Shown here: piece after piece, positions 16,734-26,068 of the stretch
How the letters are laid out: each line of letters begins with the position of its first letter
Numbering within the stretch: position 1 is the first letter of the stretch
Assembly: GCA_035518635.1 (NCBI GenBank)
Contig: DATIXI010000055.1
Coordinates: 1 to 64,000, forward strand
DNA: 64,000 nt
Origin: AC-32 sp035518635
GTDB lineage: Bacteria > Actinomycetota > Thermoleophilia > Gaiellales > Gaiellaceae
Reading direction: 5' to 3'
Translations under genes and position numbers: made by a program
The notes under the pieces: generated by a model
Database searches by the model: none
Told to the model about the DNA's origin: nothing
Seen by the model: the letters and a program-made list of their open reading frames with translations, nothing else

Positions 16734-18308
16734 CTAGTAGGCGCCGCTCTTCTGCAGGACACGCGGAATCGTCCGCGCCAGCAGCTTCACGTCACCCCAG
16801 AGGGACCAGTTCGTGACGTACAGGTAGTCGAGCGTGATCATCTCCCGGAAGGGGATGTCGCTCCGGCCGAGGACCTGCCAGAGGCCTGTCACCCCTGGGG
16901 TCAGCCTTAGTCGCTGGCGCCCGGTGCCGACCACGTTCTCGTCCTCGGCCAGGATCAGCGGGCGCGGCCCGACGAGGCTCATCTCTCCGCGCAGCACGTT
17001 CCACAGCTGCGGCAGCTCGTCGATCGACCAGCGGCGGAGGAAGCGGCCGAACGGCGTGATGCGCGGGTCCTCGGGGATCTTGAACATCCGTGGGCCCGGC
17101 TCGGTGTGCTTGTTCAGGTGCTCGAGCGCCTCCTTGCGCTCCTCCGCGTCTGCGTACATGGTGCGGAACTTCAGGATCCGGAAGCGACGGTCCTCCGCTC
17201 CCACCCGGTCCTGGCGAAACAGGACAGGGCCGGGTGACTCGAGCTTGATCCGCAGCGCGACGAAGGCGAACAGCGGGGCGAGCAGGACGAGCAGCGCCGC
17301 CGAGACGAAGAGGTCGAGGCAGCGCTTGAGCAACCACGACGAGCGCGGGAGGCGAGGTGCTCGCAGGCCGACCAGCGGAAGGCCCTCGACGTCGTGCACC
17401 TGCATGCGCGAGCCGATCACCTCGTACAGCCGCGGGACGATGTCCACCTGTACTCCGAGCTCCATGCAGCGGTGGAAGAGGTCGATCTGCTCGTTCACGG
17501 GCAGGCGGGAGAAGGCGAAGATCACGCGCTCCACCCGGAACCCGCGGAGGACGGCCTCGATGCGCGAGGTGCCCCCGAGCTGGGGAGGGCCGCCGTCGAG
17601 GCTGCGCAGCGGATCGTGCAGCGGATCGTCGTCGAGGAACCCGATCACCTCGAGGCCGTACTCCGGCCGGCGGCTCAGCTTGCGCGCGATCTCGGAGCCG
17701 ACCTGGCCGGCGCCGACGATCAGCGTCCGCTCGCGCGGGACGAAGCGGTGGCGGACGACCGACCTCGCCGTCGCACGGGCGGCCAGCAACAGCGGGATCG
17801 CCGCGAGCCAGAACACGATCGCGAGCCCGAGTCCGGCGCTGCTGATCCCCGCAACCTCCAGGACGAGCACGCCGATCCAGGTCGTGAGCGTGACGAGCAG
17901 GATCACGCCGGGGACGTCGTCGGCCGTCGACCGCACCGCCTGGATCTCGTCGTTCGCGTAGAGGCCGTAGCCCTGAGCGAGGAGGACCCACACGCAGAAC
18001 GCGCCGAGGCCGAGAGCCCAGGGAACGGGGTCCTCGAGCGCCACCTGGGCCCCGGCAAGGTCGACGACGACGACCGCGCACAGCAGCGCCACCAGGTCTG
18101 CGAGGAGCAATCCTCGCCGGAGCAGCCAGCCGCGCCGCCTGAGCCTGTGGCTCCGGAGCGGGAGCGGAGCCTCCACCGGGGCCGCCGCCTGCTCGACCAC
18201 GTCCTCGCCCACGATCTGCTGCGAGCCGGTCAGCCAGGCAGCCGCCACTGCCCCGACCAGCGCAGAACAGACCACGTCGACCGCGCCGCACCCCCGAGCT
18301 CCCCTCAT
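16734..18308 (-). CDS. Undecaprenyl-phosphate sugar phosphotransferase (exopolysaccharide initiating enzyme)
   Basis: A 524-residue WbaP/CpsE-type protein. The N-terminal half has several membrane segments and a Rossmann-like CoA-binding-type domain (TLIVGAGQVGSEIARKL). The C-terminal half is the bacterial sugar transferase domain: KRCLDLFVSAALLVLLAPLF re-entrant helix, FRILKFRTM, and the SIDELPQLWNVLRGEMSLVG signature. It transfers a sugar-1-phosphate to undecaprenyl phosphate, starting repeat-unit synthesis. The ATG at 18308 directly follows a TATAT stretch; a later start within the first 15 codons is possible. Confidence 0.92.
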   Translation of the reverse strand: MRGARGCGAVDVVCSALVGAVAAAWLTGSQQIVGEDVVEQAAAPVEAPLPLRSHRLRRRGWLLRRGLLLADLVALLCAVVVVDLAGAQVALEDPVPWALGLGAFCVWVLLAQGYGLYANDEIQAVRSTADDVPGVILLVTLTTWIGVLVLEVAGISSAGLGLAIVFWLAAIPLLLAARATARSVVRHRFVPRERTLIVGAGQVGSEIARKLSRRPEYGLEVIGFLDDDPLHDPLRSLDGGPPQLGGTSRIEAVLRGFRVERVIFAFSRLPVNEQIDLFHRCMELGVQVDIVPRLYEVIGSRMQVHDVEGLPLVGLRAPRLPRSSWLLKRCLDLFVSAALLVLLAPLFAFVALRIKLESPGPVLFRQDRVGAEDRRFRILKFRTMYADAEERKEALEHLNKHTEPGPRMFKIPEDPRITPFGRFLRRWSIDELPQLWNVLRGEMSLVGPRPLILAEDENVVGTGRQRLRLTPGVTGLWQVLGRSDIPFREMITLDYLYVTNWSLWGDVKLLARTIPRVLQKSGAY

Positions 18309-18491
18309 ATATACCGCTCTTCATCTCGCATTGAGAGCCGAAAGTCAAGGGATTTCCGCCGCTTCCCCGGAGCCTCTAGGAAATTCGGGTATATAGGCCT
18401 ATAGTCCGGGTCGAATACCCTTTGCGGGCCGGGTGGGGCACGCTTTGTCAGTGATGGAGGGTCGCGAAACGAGGAACGAGGTGGGGGCGCT
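18309..18491. promoter_or_regulatory. Divergent control region of the polysaccharide locus, with a 12-bp palindrome
   Basis: The 183-bp gap between the sugar-transferase operon and the wzz-wzy-wzx operon is AT-richer than its surroundings. It holds a perfect palindrome TATAGGCCTATA at 18392-18403, roughly midway, and a TATAT stretch just before the minus-strand start. A ribosome site (AGGTGGGGG) precedes the plus-strand GTG. The palindrome is a plausible operator for joint control of both operons. Confidence 0.5.
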
Positions 18492-19262
18492 GTGAATTCG
18501 AACGTCCGTGCTCTGGCGAGATTCTGGTGGCTCGTGGTCATCGGGCTGATCGCCGGCGCGGCTGCGGCAACGGCCGTCTACCGCGCGGAGACGAACAAGC
18601 GGTACGCCGCGACGACGCAGCTGCTCGTGAACAGCCCGAACGCGCCGTACCTCCGGACGGGGCAGACGCAGGTGACGCCGCACGCGACGACGGTTCGCCG
18701 GGGCCGCAAGAGCATCATCTCGTCGGGATCCGACACCAGCGTCGTAGCTCCGGACACCCAGACGGTCGTCAACGCGGCGAACCTCTATCCGTTCCTGATC
18801 CAGTCGGTCCAGATCGCCGCCTACCGGGACTCGATGTTCGGGTCGACCCCGGGGACGGTGACGGCGGTCGCCCACAACGCCTCGACGAACACCTACGGCG
18901 TCTACCACCCCTCGCCGCTGCCGATCATCGACGTCACGGCACACTCGAAGCTGGCCTCCGACGCGAGCACGCTCGCCCAGCAGACGGTCGAGGCGTTCTC
19001 CAAGTGGATCGTCGCCGAGCAGCGCTCGAAAGGGATTCCCGCCTCGCAGCGGATCGACATCCAGGCGCTCACCGCCCCGACCGTGACAACGCTCGGGGGC
19101 CCGAAGCTCGGGCTTCCGCTCTTCGTCGGCTTCCTCGTGCTGCTCGGGTTCTGCGGCCTCGCGATCGTCCTGGGACGCGTGCGCCAACCCTCCGCGGAGG
19201 CTACGAAGGCCGGCGCGGTGCGGGCGACCGTCACCTCGGTCTCGCCCAAGCTGGACTCATAG
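18492..19262 (+). CDS. Wzz-like polysaccharide chain-length protein
   Basis: A 256-residue polysaccharide co-polymerase-like protein with one membrane segment near residues 12-30 (FWWLVVIGLIAGAAAATAV) and another near 205-228 (LPLFVGFLVLLGFCGLAIVL), enclosing an external domain. It has no attached tyrosine kinase and ends soon after the second membrane segment. It probably sets chain length in Wzx/Wzy-dependent export. It heads the operon with the wzy- and wzx-like genes. Confidence 0.83.
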   Translation: MNSNVRALARFWWLVVIGLIAGAAAATAVYRAETNKRYAATTQLLVNSPNAPYLRTGQTQVTPHATTVRRGRKSIISSGSDTSVVAPDTQTVVNAANLYPFLIQSVQIAAYRDSMFGSTPGTVTAVAHNASTNTYGVYHPSPLPIIDVTAHSKLASDASTLAQQTVEAFSKWIVAEQRSKGIPASQRIDIQALTAPTVTTLGGPKLGLPLFVGFLVLLGFCGLAIVLGRVRQPSAEATKAGAVRATVTSVSPKLDS

Positions 19263-19263
19263 C

Positions 19264-20649
19264 GTGAGCGCGTCAGCGGTCGGGCTGGAACGGCCGTCGC
19301 TGGAGTCGAGAGCCGACTCGAGAGTCGAGAGCTGGCTGTCCTGGGCCAGCGCGATCTCGCTGCTCGTCCTGGTCGTCTGGCTCGTGCCGATCAAGACCTA
19401 CCGCCTGCCGGTGAGCCTGCCGTTCTCGCTGGAGCTCTACCGGCTCCTGATCATCGTGTTCATCGGCGCCTGGATCGTCGGGATCGTGAGTGGAACGCGC
19501 GGCGTGTCGGCGGCAGGCCTGGGTAAGCCGGTGATCCTGCTGGCCGGGGTCGCCGTCGCGTCCGTGCTCGCGAACGCGCGATCGCTCTCGCACTCGGGGC
19601 TCGAGACCCAGGCGATCAAGTCGCTCACGTACTTCCTCAGCTTCCTCGTCGCCTACCTGCTCGTCTGCTCGACGCTCGACAGCGTCTCCGCGGCCGAGCT
19701 GGTGGTGCGGGCACTCGTTCTCGGCGGTGCTCTCGTCGCGATCGCGGCGATCTACGAGTCGCGGACGCACTACGACGTATTCAACCACCTTCACAAGTGG
19801 TTCCCGTTCTTCGAGCCGACGCACGCCGTGAAGGAAACGGCGCGGCGAGGCGGTCGGCTGCGTGTCCGGGCCTCGGCCCAGCACCCGATCGCGCTGGGCG
19901 CCGCGCTGACGATGACGCTCCCGCTGGCCGTCTACCTCGCCTCGCGGGCTCGGGCGGAGGCCGGGAAGCTCCTCTGGGCAGCGGTGGGCGGCCTCCTGGC
20001 CGTCGGCGCGCTCGTGACGATCTCGAGGACGGTCGTGCTGATGGGGCTCGCGATGCTCGTCGTCGCGCTGCTCGTCCGGCCGCGCGCCGTGCGCCGCTAC
20101 TGGCCCGCGCTGCTCGTGCTCCTCGTTGCGGTCCACTTCGCCTCTCCGCACACGCTCGGAAGCCTGTACCGCTCGTTCGACCCGAAGGGCGGGCTCGTCC
20201 AGTCGCAGACACGGCGGCCGAGCGCCGTGGGCTCCGGCCGGGTTGCCGACATCGCCCCCGGCCTGCGTAGCTGGAAGCAGGCGCCGTTCTTCGGGCACGG
20301 CCTCGGCACCGGCAAGACGCGCGACTCGACCACGCCCGGAGCGATCGTCGATCCGAAGACCGGCGCGCCGATCATCTTCGACGACCAGTACCTCAACTCG
20401 CTGGTCTCGATCGGCTTCCTCGGTCTGGTCGGCATGCTCTGGTTCGTCTGGGGCGGCGTTGGCCGGCTCGTCGGGGGCGCGAGGCTGATCCGGGGCGCCG
20501 CGGGCGACCTCGTCGGCGCCTGCGCGGTGGCCTGCGCGGGCTTCGGCGCCGGGATGCTCACCTTCGACGCCTTCGCGTTCGTGCAGTGCACGCTGATCTT
20601 CTTCCTGATCGCCGCCATCGGCTTGCGCGCCCGCTCGCTCGCCCTGTGA
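19264..20649 (+). CDS. O-antigen polymerase/ligase-like membrane protein (Wzy type)
   Basis: A 461-residue protein with about ten to twelve predicted membrane segments and a large periplasm-facing loop around residues 280-375 (GSLYRSFDPKGG ... GHGLGTGKTRD ... DDQYLNSLVSIGFLG). This loop pattern, with the GHGxG motif, is typical of Wzy_C/O-antigen-ligase proteins. It would polymerise lipid-linked repeat units outside the membrane. It starts with GTG 1 nt after the wzz-like stop and overlaps the flippase gene by 4 nt. Confidence 0.87.
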   Translation: MSASAVGLERPSLESRADSRVESWLSWASAISLLVLVVWLVPIKTYRLPVSLPFSLELYRLLIIVFIGAWIVGIVSGTRGVSAAGLGKPVILLAGVAVASVLANARSLSHSGLETQAIKSLTYFLSFLVAYLLVCSTLDSVSAAELVVRALVLGGALVAIAAIYESRTHYDVFNHLHKWFPFFEPTHAVKETARRGGRLRVRASAQHPIALGAALTMTLPLAVYLASRARAEAGKLLWAAVGGLLAVGALVTISRTVVLMGLAMLVVALLVRPRAVRRYWPALLVLLVAVHFASPHTLGSLYRSFDPKGGLVQSQTRRPSAVGSGRVADIAPGLRSWKQAPFFGHGLGTGKTRDSTTPGAIVDPKTGAPIIFDDQYLNSLVSIGFLGLVGMLWFVWGGVGRLVGGARLIRGAAGDLVGACAVACAGFGAGMLTFDAFAFVQCTLIFFLIAAIGLRARSLAL

Positions 20650-22202
20650 GCGAGCCCCGGGCGATGCGAACCGAGCTCGCGCCCGACGCGCGGACGATGG
20701 CGCGCGGCGCGGCTGTGAACGTCGTCGGCGCTCTCACGACCACGGCGCTCTCGTTCGCGCTGAGCCTGCTGATCACGCATGAGATCCGCGCGAGCCCGTT
20801 CGGCCTCTACTCGCTCGCGCTCGTCATGGTCCTGCTGGCCCAGGTGCTCGCCACTCTCGGCGTCGACGTCGGTGCGGTCCGGTTCGTCGCACTCAGCGCG
20901 TCGCGTGGGGACGAGGAGGGTGCGCGCGGAGCTCTGCAGGGGGCGTTCGCGGTCGTCGCCTCGTTCAGCTGGGCGCTCGCGCTGCTCATGTACCGCTCGG
21001 CACCCTGGCTGACGGAGTCGTTCTTCCAGAAGCCGGGGGCGGCGCACCTCGTGCGCCTGATCGCGCTCTCGCTCCCCGCGCTCGCGCTCACGCGGGTCGC
21101 GATCGGGGCGCTGCAGGGCCTCGGCATGATGCGCTACGCGGCCCTGCTCAGCCCGGTGAGGGTCGCCCTGAACATCGCGGTCGCCGCGCCGGTCCTGCTC
21201 CTCGGCTACGGCGCCGACGGCCTTGCGCTCGCGTTCGTGACCACGTCCTGGGCCACGCTCTTCGTCTCGGCGACGCTCCTGACGCGCGCGCTTCCTGGTG
21301 CCTTCCGTCCGACCTTGCGTCACTGGCGCCTCGGCGCGCTCATGACGTTCTCGGTGCCACAGACGCTGACGACGCTCCTGCTTCAGACGATCCTCTGGAC
21401 GGACACGGTGCTCGTCGGCCGTCTGCGCCCGGCGGCCGAGGTCGCGGTGTACTGGATCGTGCAGCGGCTGCTCTCGCCGGCCCAGACGGTCTCGACCGCA
21501 ACCGGGCAGATGTTCGCGCCCAGGATCGCCACGGAGCACGCACGCGGGGACGTCGCGACGCTCGGCATGATGTTGAAGCGCGTGACCTACTGGAACGTCT
21601 CGATGGCGATTCCCGTGTTCGGGCTGCTCCTGCTGGTGCCCGGCCCGCTCCTGGCTCTCTTCGGCGCGACCTACACGGCCGGCGCGACGGCTCTCGCGAT
21701 CCTGGCCGCGGGGCAGATCTTCAACGCCGCGACCGGGCCGCTCGGCCAGATGATCAACATGTCCGGCCGCCCGTACGTCACGCTCGCCAACAACTGCGCG
21801 GTCGCCGCGCTCAACATCGTCGGCTGCCTGGTCCTGATCCCGCGCTACGGCATCACCGGCGCCGCGTGCTCGACGACGGGCGCGATCACGCTCGTGAACC
21901 TGATCAAGCTCGCGCAGGTGCGAATGCTCTTCGGGATCAACCCGTTCCGGCCGGAGACGCTCCGCGCGCTCGGCGCGGGCGCCGTCGCGGTGCTCGTCGC
22001 CCTGCCACTCGTCGTGCTCATCGCCTGGCCGAGCGCTCTCGTGGAGGTGCTGGCCGCGGCCCTCGTGCTCGTTCCCGTCTACGGCGTCCTCTACTGGTTG
22101 ACGGCCGCCGGCGACGAGGAGAAGGAGCTGCTGCGCCTCCGCGGCCGCCTGCTCGTCGCCCCGGCGACCGAGCCTCCTCCCGTGTCCCCCGTCGGGTCGT
22201 GA
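20646..22202 (+). CDS. Polysaccharide flippase (Wzx/MOP type)
   Basis: A 518-residue polytopic protein of the multidrug/oligosaccharidyl-lipid/polysaccharide superfamily with about 14 membrane segments. The N-terminal segment GAAVNVVGALTTTALSFALS and the conserved central ATGQMFAPRIA region fit Wzx proteins. It would flip the lipid-linked repeat unit to the outer face. GTG at 20646 is chosen because it overlaps the wzy-like stop (GTGA); an ATG at 20664 is the alternative. Confidence 0.9.
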   Translation: MSEPRAMRTELAPDARTMARGAAVNVVGALTTTALSFALSLLITHEIRASPFGLYSLALVMVLLAQVLATLGVDVGAVRFVALSASRGDEEGARGALQGAFAVVASFSWALALLMYRSAPWLTESFFQKPGAAHLVRLIALSLPALALTRVAIGALQGLGMMRYAALLSPVRVALNIAVAAPVLLLGYGADGLALAFVTTSWATLFVSATLLTRALPGAFRPTLRHWRLGALMTFSVPQTLTTLLLQTILWTDTVLVGRLRPAAEVAVYWIVQRLLSPAQTVSTATGQMFAPRIATEHARGDVATLGMMLKRVTYWNVSMAIPVFGLLLLVPGPLLALFGATYTAGATALAILAAGQIFNAATGPLGQMINMSGRPYVTLANNCAVAALNIVGCLVLIPRYGITGAACSTTGAITLVNLIKLAQVRMLFGINPFRPETLRALGAGAVAVLVALPLVVLIAWPSALVEVLAAALVLVPVYGVLYWLTAAGDEEKELLRLRGRLLVAPATEPPPVSPVGS

Positions 22203-23365
22203 TCGTTCTCCTCCTCCTCGCCCTCGCACTGGTCCCCCACGGCGCGCACGCGGGAGGGAACCAGGTCGTGCAGGTCGACAAGACGTGGACCTGCACCTCC
22301 AAGGTCGACCTCGACCTGGTCAAGGTGACGATGACCCGTGCGGTGATCGGCAATCGCAAGCTCGAGGACGCCGTCCACCTCCGCAACGGGTGCACCGGCC
22401 GGATCGGGCGGCTCGAGATCGTCCAGTGGGCGGCCGACGGCGTCAAGATCGCTCAGGGCGCACACGACCTCACCGTCGGCGGAGGGAGCATCCGCTGCCT
22501 CGGGAAGGCACCGACGCTCCACCAGGACGGGATCCAGGCTCTGGGCGGCGCGCGCATCACGTTCCACGACCTCACGATCGACTGCGGTCGCCAGCAAGAC
22601 CGGCTCATCGACTCGAACTTCTTCGTGAACGAGGCCGGCAAGTCGACTCAGCCGCCGACGGACATCGTCTGCGACGGCTGCTGGCTCGGGGGCTGGGCGG
22701 CGCACACGGTGAATCTGCAAACGTCCGTGCGCTCGGGCGTGACCGACTCGACGCTCTGCGTCGCGCGCTTCCCGAAGCTCACCTTCCAGGTCGGATCCGG
22801 CGCAGTCGACCCGGTCCGGACCCGCAACCGGATCCTCCAGTGCGGCAACGGCCAGCTCACGCTCGACCGCGGCCGTCGAACCGTCGTCTTCGGGCGGCCG
22901 CTTGTCCTGACCGGGCTCTTCCTCGGGCAGGCGCCCGGCTCGCCGGTCTCGGCCGAGGAGCGCCCGCAGGGCTCTTCGCGGTTCGTCCCGCTTCCGGGCA
23001 CGGCCCACAGCTCGACGAACGGGCACTTCACCCTCGTTCTGCGGCCGCGCGTGGGCGGCACGGTGCGGCTCCGCTCCGGCTCGACCGTGGGCCCCGTCGC
23101 CACCGTGCACGTCAGGCCGCGGGTGCTGCTCACGCGCTCACACGGCCGGCTCGTCGCGAAGGTCGTGGCGGGGCGGTCCTACGCCGGCCGAACGACGATG
23201 CTGCAGGCTCTGCACAAGGGGCGCTGGGGCACGGTGCGCAAGGTCGTCCTCGGGCGCGGCTCGAAGGCCGTCTTCAGCCCTGGGATCGCCGGCGTGCGGG
23301 TTCGGCTGGCGGTGCCCGCCACCCGCGGCTACCTGGCCGCGACGAGCGGAGCCATTCGGCTGTGA
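22199..23365 (+). CDS. Secreted beta-helix-like protein 1 with C-terminal beta-sandwich repeats
   Basis: A 388-residue exported protein. A short signal peptide (IVLLLLALALVPHGAHA) precedes a domain of about 210 residues with repeated short strands (GCTGRIGRLEI, DGVKIAQGAHDLTVGGGSIR, ARITFHDLTIDCG) that resembles a right-handed parallel beta-helix. About 150 more residues form beta-sandwich repeats like those of the protein at 11837. A paralogue of the helix domain is encoded at 28722-29495. It could bind or cleave the polysaccharide; no catalytic residues are evident. GTG overlaps the flippase stop. Confidence 0.8.
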   Translation: MIVLLLLALALVPHGAHAGGNQVVQVDKTWTCTSKVDLDLVKVTMTRAVIGNRKLEDAVHLRNGCTGRIGRLEIVQWAADGVKIAQGAHDLTVGGGSIRCLGKAPTLHQDGIQALGGARITFHDLTIDCGRQQDRLIDSNFFVNEAGKSTQPPTDIVCDGCWLGGWAAHTVNLQTSVRSGVTDSTLCVARFPKLTFQVGSGAVDPVRTRNRILQCGNGQLTLDRGRRTVVFGRPLVLTGLFLGQAPGSPVSAEERPQGSSRFVPLPGTAHSSTNGHFTLVLRPRVGGTVRLRSGSTVGPVATVHVRPRVLLTRSHGRLVAKVVAGRSYAGRTTMLQALHKGRWGTVRKVVLGRGSKAVFSPGIAGVRVRLAVPATRGYLAATSGAIRL

Positions 23366-24420
23366 TGGACGGCCCGGTCTTCGTCGTCGGCTCCTCGCGC
23401 TCGGGCACGAACCTCACCCGCGCGCTGCTCAACCGGCACAGCGAGCTCTGGGTCTCGGGCGAGACGCACTACTTCGACGATCTTCGCCCGCGTCTACCCG
23501 GCTGCGGCAAGGAGCGGCTCGAAGGCCCGGCCCGGGACCGCTGCGAGGAGTACTTCCTCGCGCTCTCGCACCGCGCGTTCGGGCAGGCCGGAGATCCCGC
23601 CGGGAGCCGCGTCGACGCCGGGGAGCTGCGCTCCGCCGCGACGGAGCTTGGAGGGACGGGCGACGCGTACTTTGAGGCGCTCTGCGTGATCCGGGCCGGG
23701 CTTCATGGCCGTCCGCACTGGGGTGAGAAGACGCCCAGGCACGTGTACCGGATCGACGCCGTGCTGGGCGCGTTCCCGAACGCGAAGGTCGTGTGTCTCG
23801 TCCGCGACCCGCGCGCGGTCGTGGCCTCGTACCGCGACTGGCACCGTGCGGCCGAGCGTCGCGGGGTGGTGGAGTCCGAGCAGCTCAGCGCCGACCGGGA
23901 GCGGACGCGTCGCTCCTTCAACGTCGTGCTGATGAGCCTGCTCTGGCGTGCCGTCGTGCGCGCCTCCTACACGGCGCTGGAGACGCACGGCGTCGAGCGC
24001 GTCCGCATCCAGCGCTTCGAGCGCCTCGCGCAGCAGCCCGAGGCGGAGGTGCGTGACCTGTGCGCGTGGCTCGGCCTTCCCTTCGAGCCGGCGCTGCTCG
24101 AGATCCCGGTCGTCAACAGCTCGTATGCGACCCAGGGCGAGGGCATCTCGACGGAGCCGCTCGACCGCTGGCGTGAACGCCTCCCCGACGCCGACGTGGG
24201 CGTCGTTCAGGCCTGTTGCGGGAGTCTGATGGACGAGCTCGGCTACGAGAGGGTGGACGCACCCGTCGGCCGGGCGAGGCTTGCCTGGGCGTTCGGGACG
24301 GCACCGTTCGCGGCAGCACGTGCGGGGGTCGCGAACCGCGCGAGGCTCGGCCGCGCGAGCCAGTACCTGCGCCGGCGTGCCGGGTCGGCGTTCTCACGCG
24401 GCCCGCTCGGGGCCGAGTAG
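23365..24420 (+). CDS. Sulfotransferase family protein 1
   Basis: A 351-residue PAPS-dependent sulfotransferase. The 5'-phosphosulfate loop is FVVGSSRSGTNLTRALL and the 3'-phosphate-binding region is VVCLVRDPRAVVASYRDW. RIQRFERLAQQPEAEVRDLCAWLGL is a typical late helix. The ATG shares one base with the preceding stop (TGATG). Its place at the end of the wzz-wzy-wzx operon suggests that it sulfates the exported polysaccharide or its precursor. Confidence 0.9.
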   Translation: MDGPVFVVGSSRSGTNLTRALLNRHSELWVSGETHYFDDLRPRLPGCGKERLEGPARDRCEEYFLALSHRAFGQAGDPAGSRVDAGELRSAATELGGTGDAYFEALCVIRAGLHGRPHWGEKTPRHVYRIDAVLGAFPNAKVVCLVRDPRAVVASYRDWHRAAERRGVVESEQLSADRERTRRSFNVVLMSLLWRAVVRASYTALETHGVERVRIQRFERLAQQPEAEVRDLCAWLGLPFEPALLEIPVVNSSYATQGEGISTEPLDRWRERLPDADVGVVQACCGSLMDELGYERVDAPVGRARLAWAFGTAPFAAARAGVANRARLGRASQYLRRRAGSAFSRGPLGAE

Positions 24421-25128
24421 CTACCTGCGCCCTTCGGCGTAGACGGTCTCGCTCTCGCGCTGCGGGCTGTCGGGGGGCGGGTCGAGATCGGAGTCCCCGA
24501 ACGACCGGCGCCTCACGTCGCGGAAGCCGGCCTCGGACAGGACGCGCTCGAGCGTCTCCGCGTCCCAGACCGACCGGTGGCCGTGGTCGAGCGCCACCTC
24601 GGCCACCGCGAGAAGGCGGGTGGGCCGGCCCGGCCGCTCTCGCTCGATGAACGCCTGGTCGCCCACGTAGCTCTCGAGGTAGCGCCCGAAGTCCGGGACG
24701 CCGACGCGGACGATTCCGTCTGCCGCCAGCACACGCCGAGACTCGGCCAGCATGTCGAGCACCTGCGCGAGCGGGAAGTGCTCGAGCACGTGCTCGAGGA
24801 AGACGGCCTCGGCGGCGCCGTCGGCGAACGGCAGGGGCCGGGTCAGGTCCCACAGGAGGTCGGGGCTCATCCCGAGCACGTCGACGTTCACCCAGCCCGG
24901 CAGCCGGTGCGCTCCCGAGCCGAGGTGCAGGCGGAGAGGATCGGCCTCGGCCAGGCGCCGCGCTTTGCGCCGCTCGAGCGGGGCGAGTACGACGGTGCCC
25001 TTGACCTTCGCCGATTGGCGGAGCTCGAAGCTCGAGACGCGGCGCAGCATCCGGGTCGCTTTGCCTCGCTCGAGGCCTCGCGTCCGGGCCGCCTCGCGCT
25101 CCTCCAGGTAGCGGCGGATGTCGCCCAC
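24421..25128 (-). CDS. SAM-dependent methyltransferase (class I)
   Basis: A 235-residue methyltransferase of the type seen in glycan gene clusters. SAM motif I appears as LRLHLGSGAHRLPGWVNVD, and AVFLEHVLEHFPL is the post-II region often found in predicted SAM-dependent methyltransferases. The first 70 residues are basic and poorly conserved. It abuts the sulfotransferase stop end to end and is divergent from the GT2 gene by 22 nt. It probably methylates a sugar or sugar precursor. Confidence 0.87.
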   Translation of the reverse strand: MGDIRRYLEEREAARTRGLERGKATRMLRRVSSFELRQSAKVKGTVVLAPLERRKARRLAEADPLRLHLGSGAHRLPGWVNVDVLGMSPDLLWDLTRPLPFADGAAEAVFLEHVLEHFPLAQVLDMLAESRRVLAADGIVRVGVPDFGRYLESYVGDQAFIERERPGRPTRLLAVAEVALDHGHRSVWDAETLERVLSEAGFRDVRRRSFGDSDLDPPPDSPQRESETVYAEGRR

Positions 25129-25150
25129 GCTGACAAGCTACCGTCCCCGC

Positions 25151-26068
25151 GTGGACGATCTCGCGGTCATCGTCGTCTCCACCGACCAGGAGCGCTGGCT
25201 GCCGCGCTGCCTGCCGACGGTGCTCGCCGCATCCGATGGCCTCGGTCTCGACCTCGTCGTCGTGGACAACGGGACGTCGCAGGCGACGCAGGAGCTCGTC
25301 GAGCGCGAGTTCCCGCAGGCGCGGGCGATCGTGTGCGAGAACCACGGCTTCGCGCACGCGAACAACGTGGCCCTCGCGACCTGCGACGCGCGCTGGGTGC
25401 TGTTCCTCAACCCGGACACCGAGCTGCTGGAGGGAACGCTGACCGGCCTCGTCGGGGAGCTCGACGGCCGGCCCCGGATCGGCGTGGCGGGAGCGCGCCA
25501 GGTCGATGCCGACGGCGCCGTGACGCCGACGATGCGCCGCTTCCCCTCGGTGTCCCGTGCGTTCGGGGACGCGTTCGGGCTGGAGCGGTTCCCCCGCAGG
25601 CCCGGGTGGCTCGGCGAGCGCGAGCTCCGGCTCGAGCTCTACGAGCGCGAGTTCGAGAGCGACTGGACGATCGGCTCGTTCATGCTCCTCCGCCGCGAGG
25701 CGCTCGACGCGGTCCGGGGGTTCGACGAGCGCTTCTTCCTCTACTCGGAGGAGGTCGACCTCTGCCTCCGCGTCCGGTGCGCGGGCTGGACGGTGGTGCA
25801 CATGCCGTCAGTGACGGTCCTCCACCACGGCAGCTCCGGCCGCACGCTCGACCCGCGGCTCGCGAGCCAGAGCGCCTGGTCGCAGCTCCTCTACGCAGAG
25901 AAGAACATGTCCGCCCCCTCGAGGGTGGCGTTCCGGGCCGCCCTGTTGACGCGTTACGGAATCCGATCGCTGCACGGCGACCCGAGGCGGCGCGAGGCGG
26001 CACGGGCGGCCACCGCGCTGCTCGCCGGGCGACGGCGGCCGCCGTTCGAGCAGGCGGCGGGCGCATGA
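25151..26068 (+). CDS. Glycosyltransferase family 2 (rhamnosyltransferase-like)
   Basis: A 305-residue inverting GT2 enzyme. It shows AVIVVSTDQERWLPRCLP, VVDNGTS and the metal-binding DxD-like LFLNPDTELLEG, followed by GSFMLLRREALDAVRGFDERFFLYSEEVDLCLR, typical of rhamnosyltransferase-like GT2 proteins. GTG at 25151 is preferred over ATG at 25118 because TACCGT (25139-25144) lies exactly 6 nt before it and the family N-terminus begins there. It overlaps the next sulfotransferase by 4 nt. Confidence 0.9.
   Translation: MDDLAVIVVSTDQERWLPRCLPTVLAASDGLGLDLVVVDNGTSQATQELVEREFPQARAIVCENHGFAHANNVALATCDARWVLFLNPDTELLEGTLTGLVGELDGRPRIGVAGARQVDADGAVTPTMRRFPSVSRAFGDAFGLERFPRRPGWLGERELRLELYEREFESDWTIGSFMLLRREALDAVRGFDERFFLYSEEVDLCLRVRCAGWTVVHMPSVTVLHHGSSGRTLDPRLASQSAWSQLLYAEKNMSAPSRVAFRAALLTRYGIRSLHGDPRRREAARAATALLAGRRRPPFEQAAGA

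Noticed and set aside
25118..25150. Upstream ATG as the start of the GT2 gene, overlapping the divergent methyltransferase
   Set aside because: A -10-like TACCGT lies inside this stretch, exactly 6 nt before GTG 25151, where the family's N-terminus begins.
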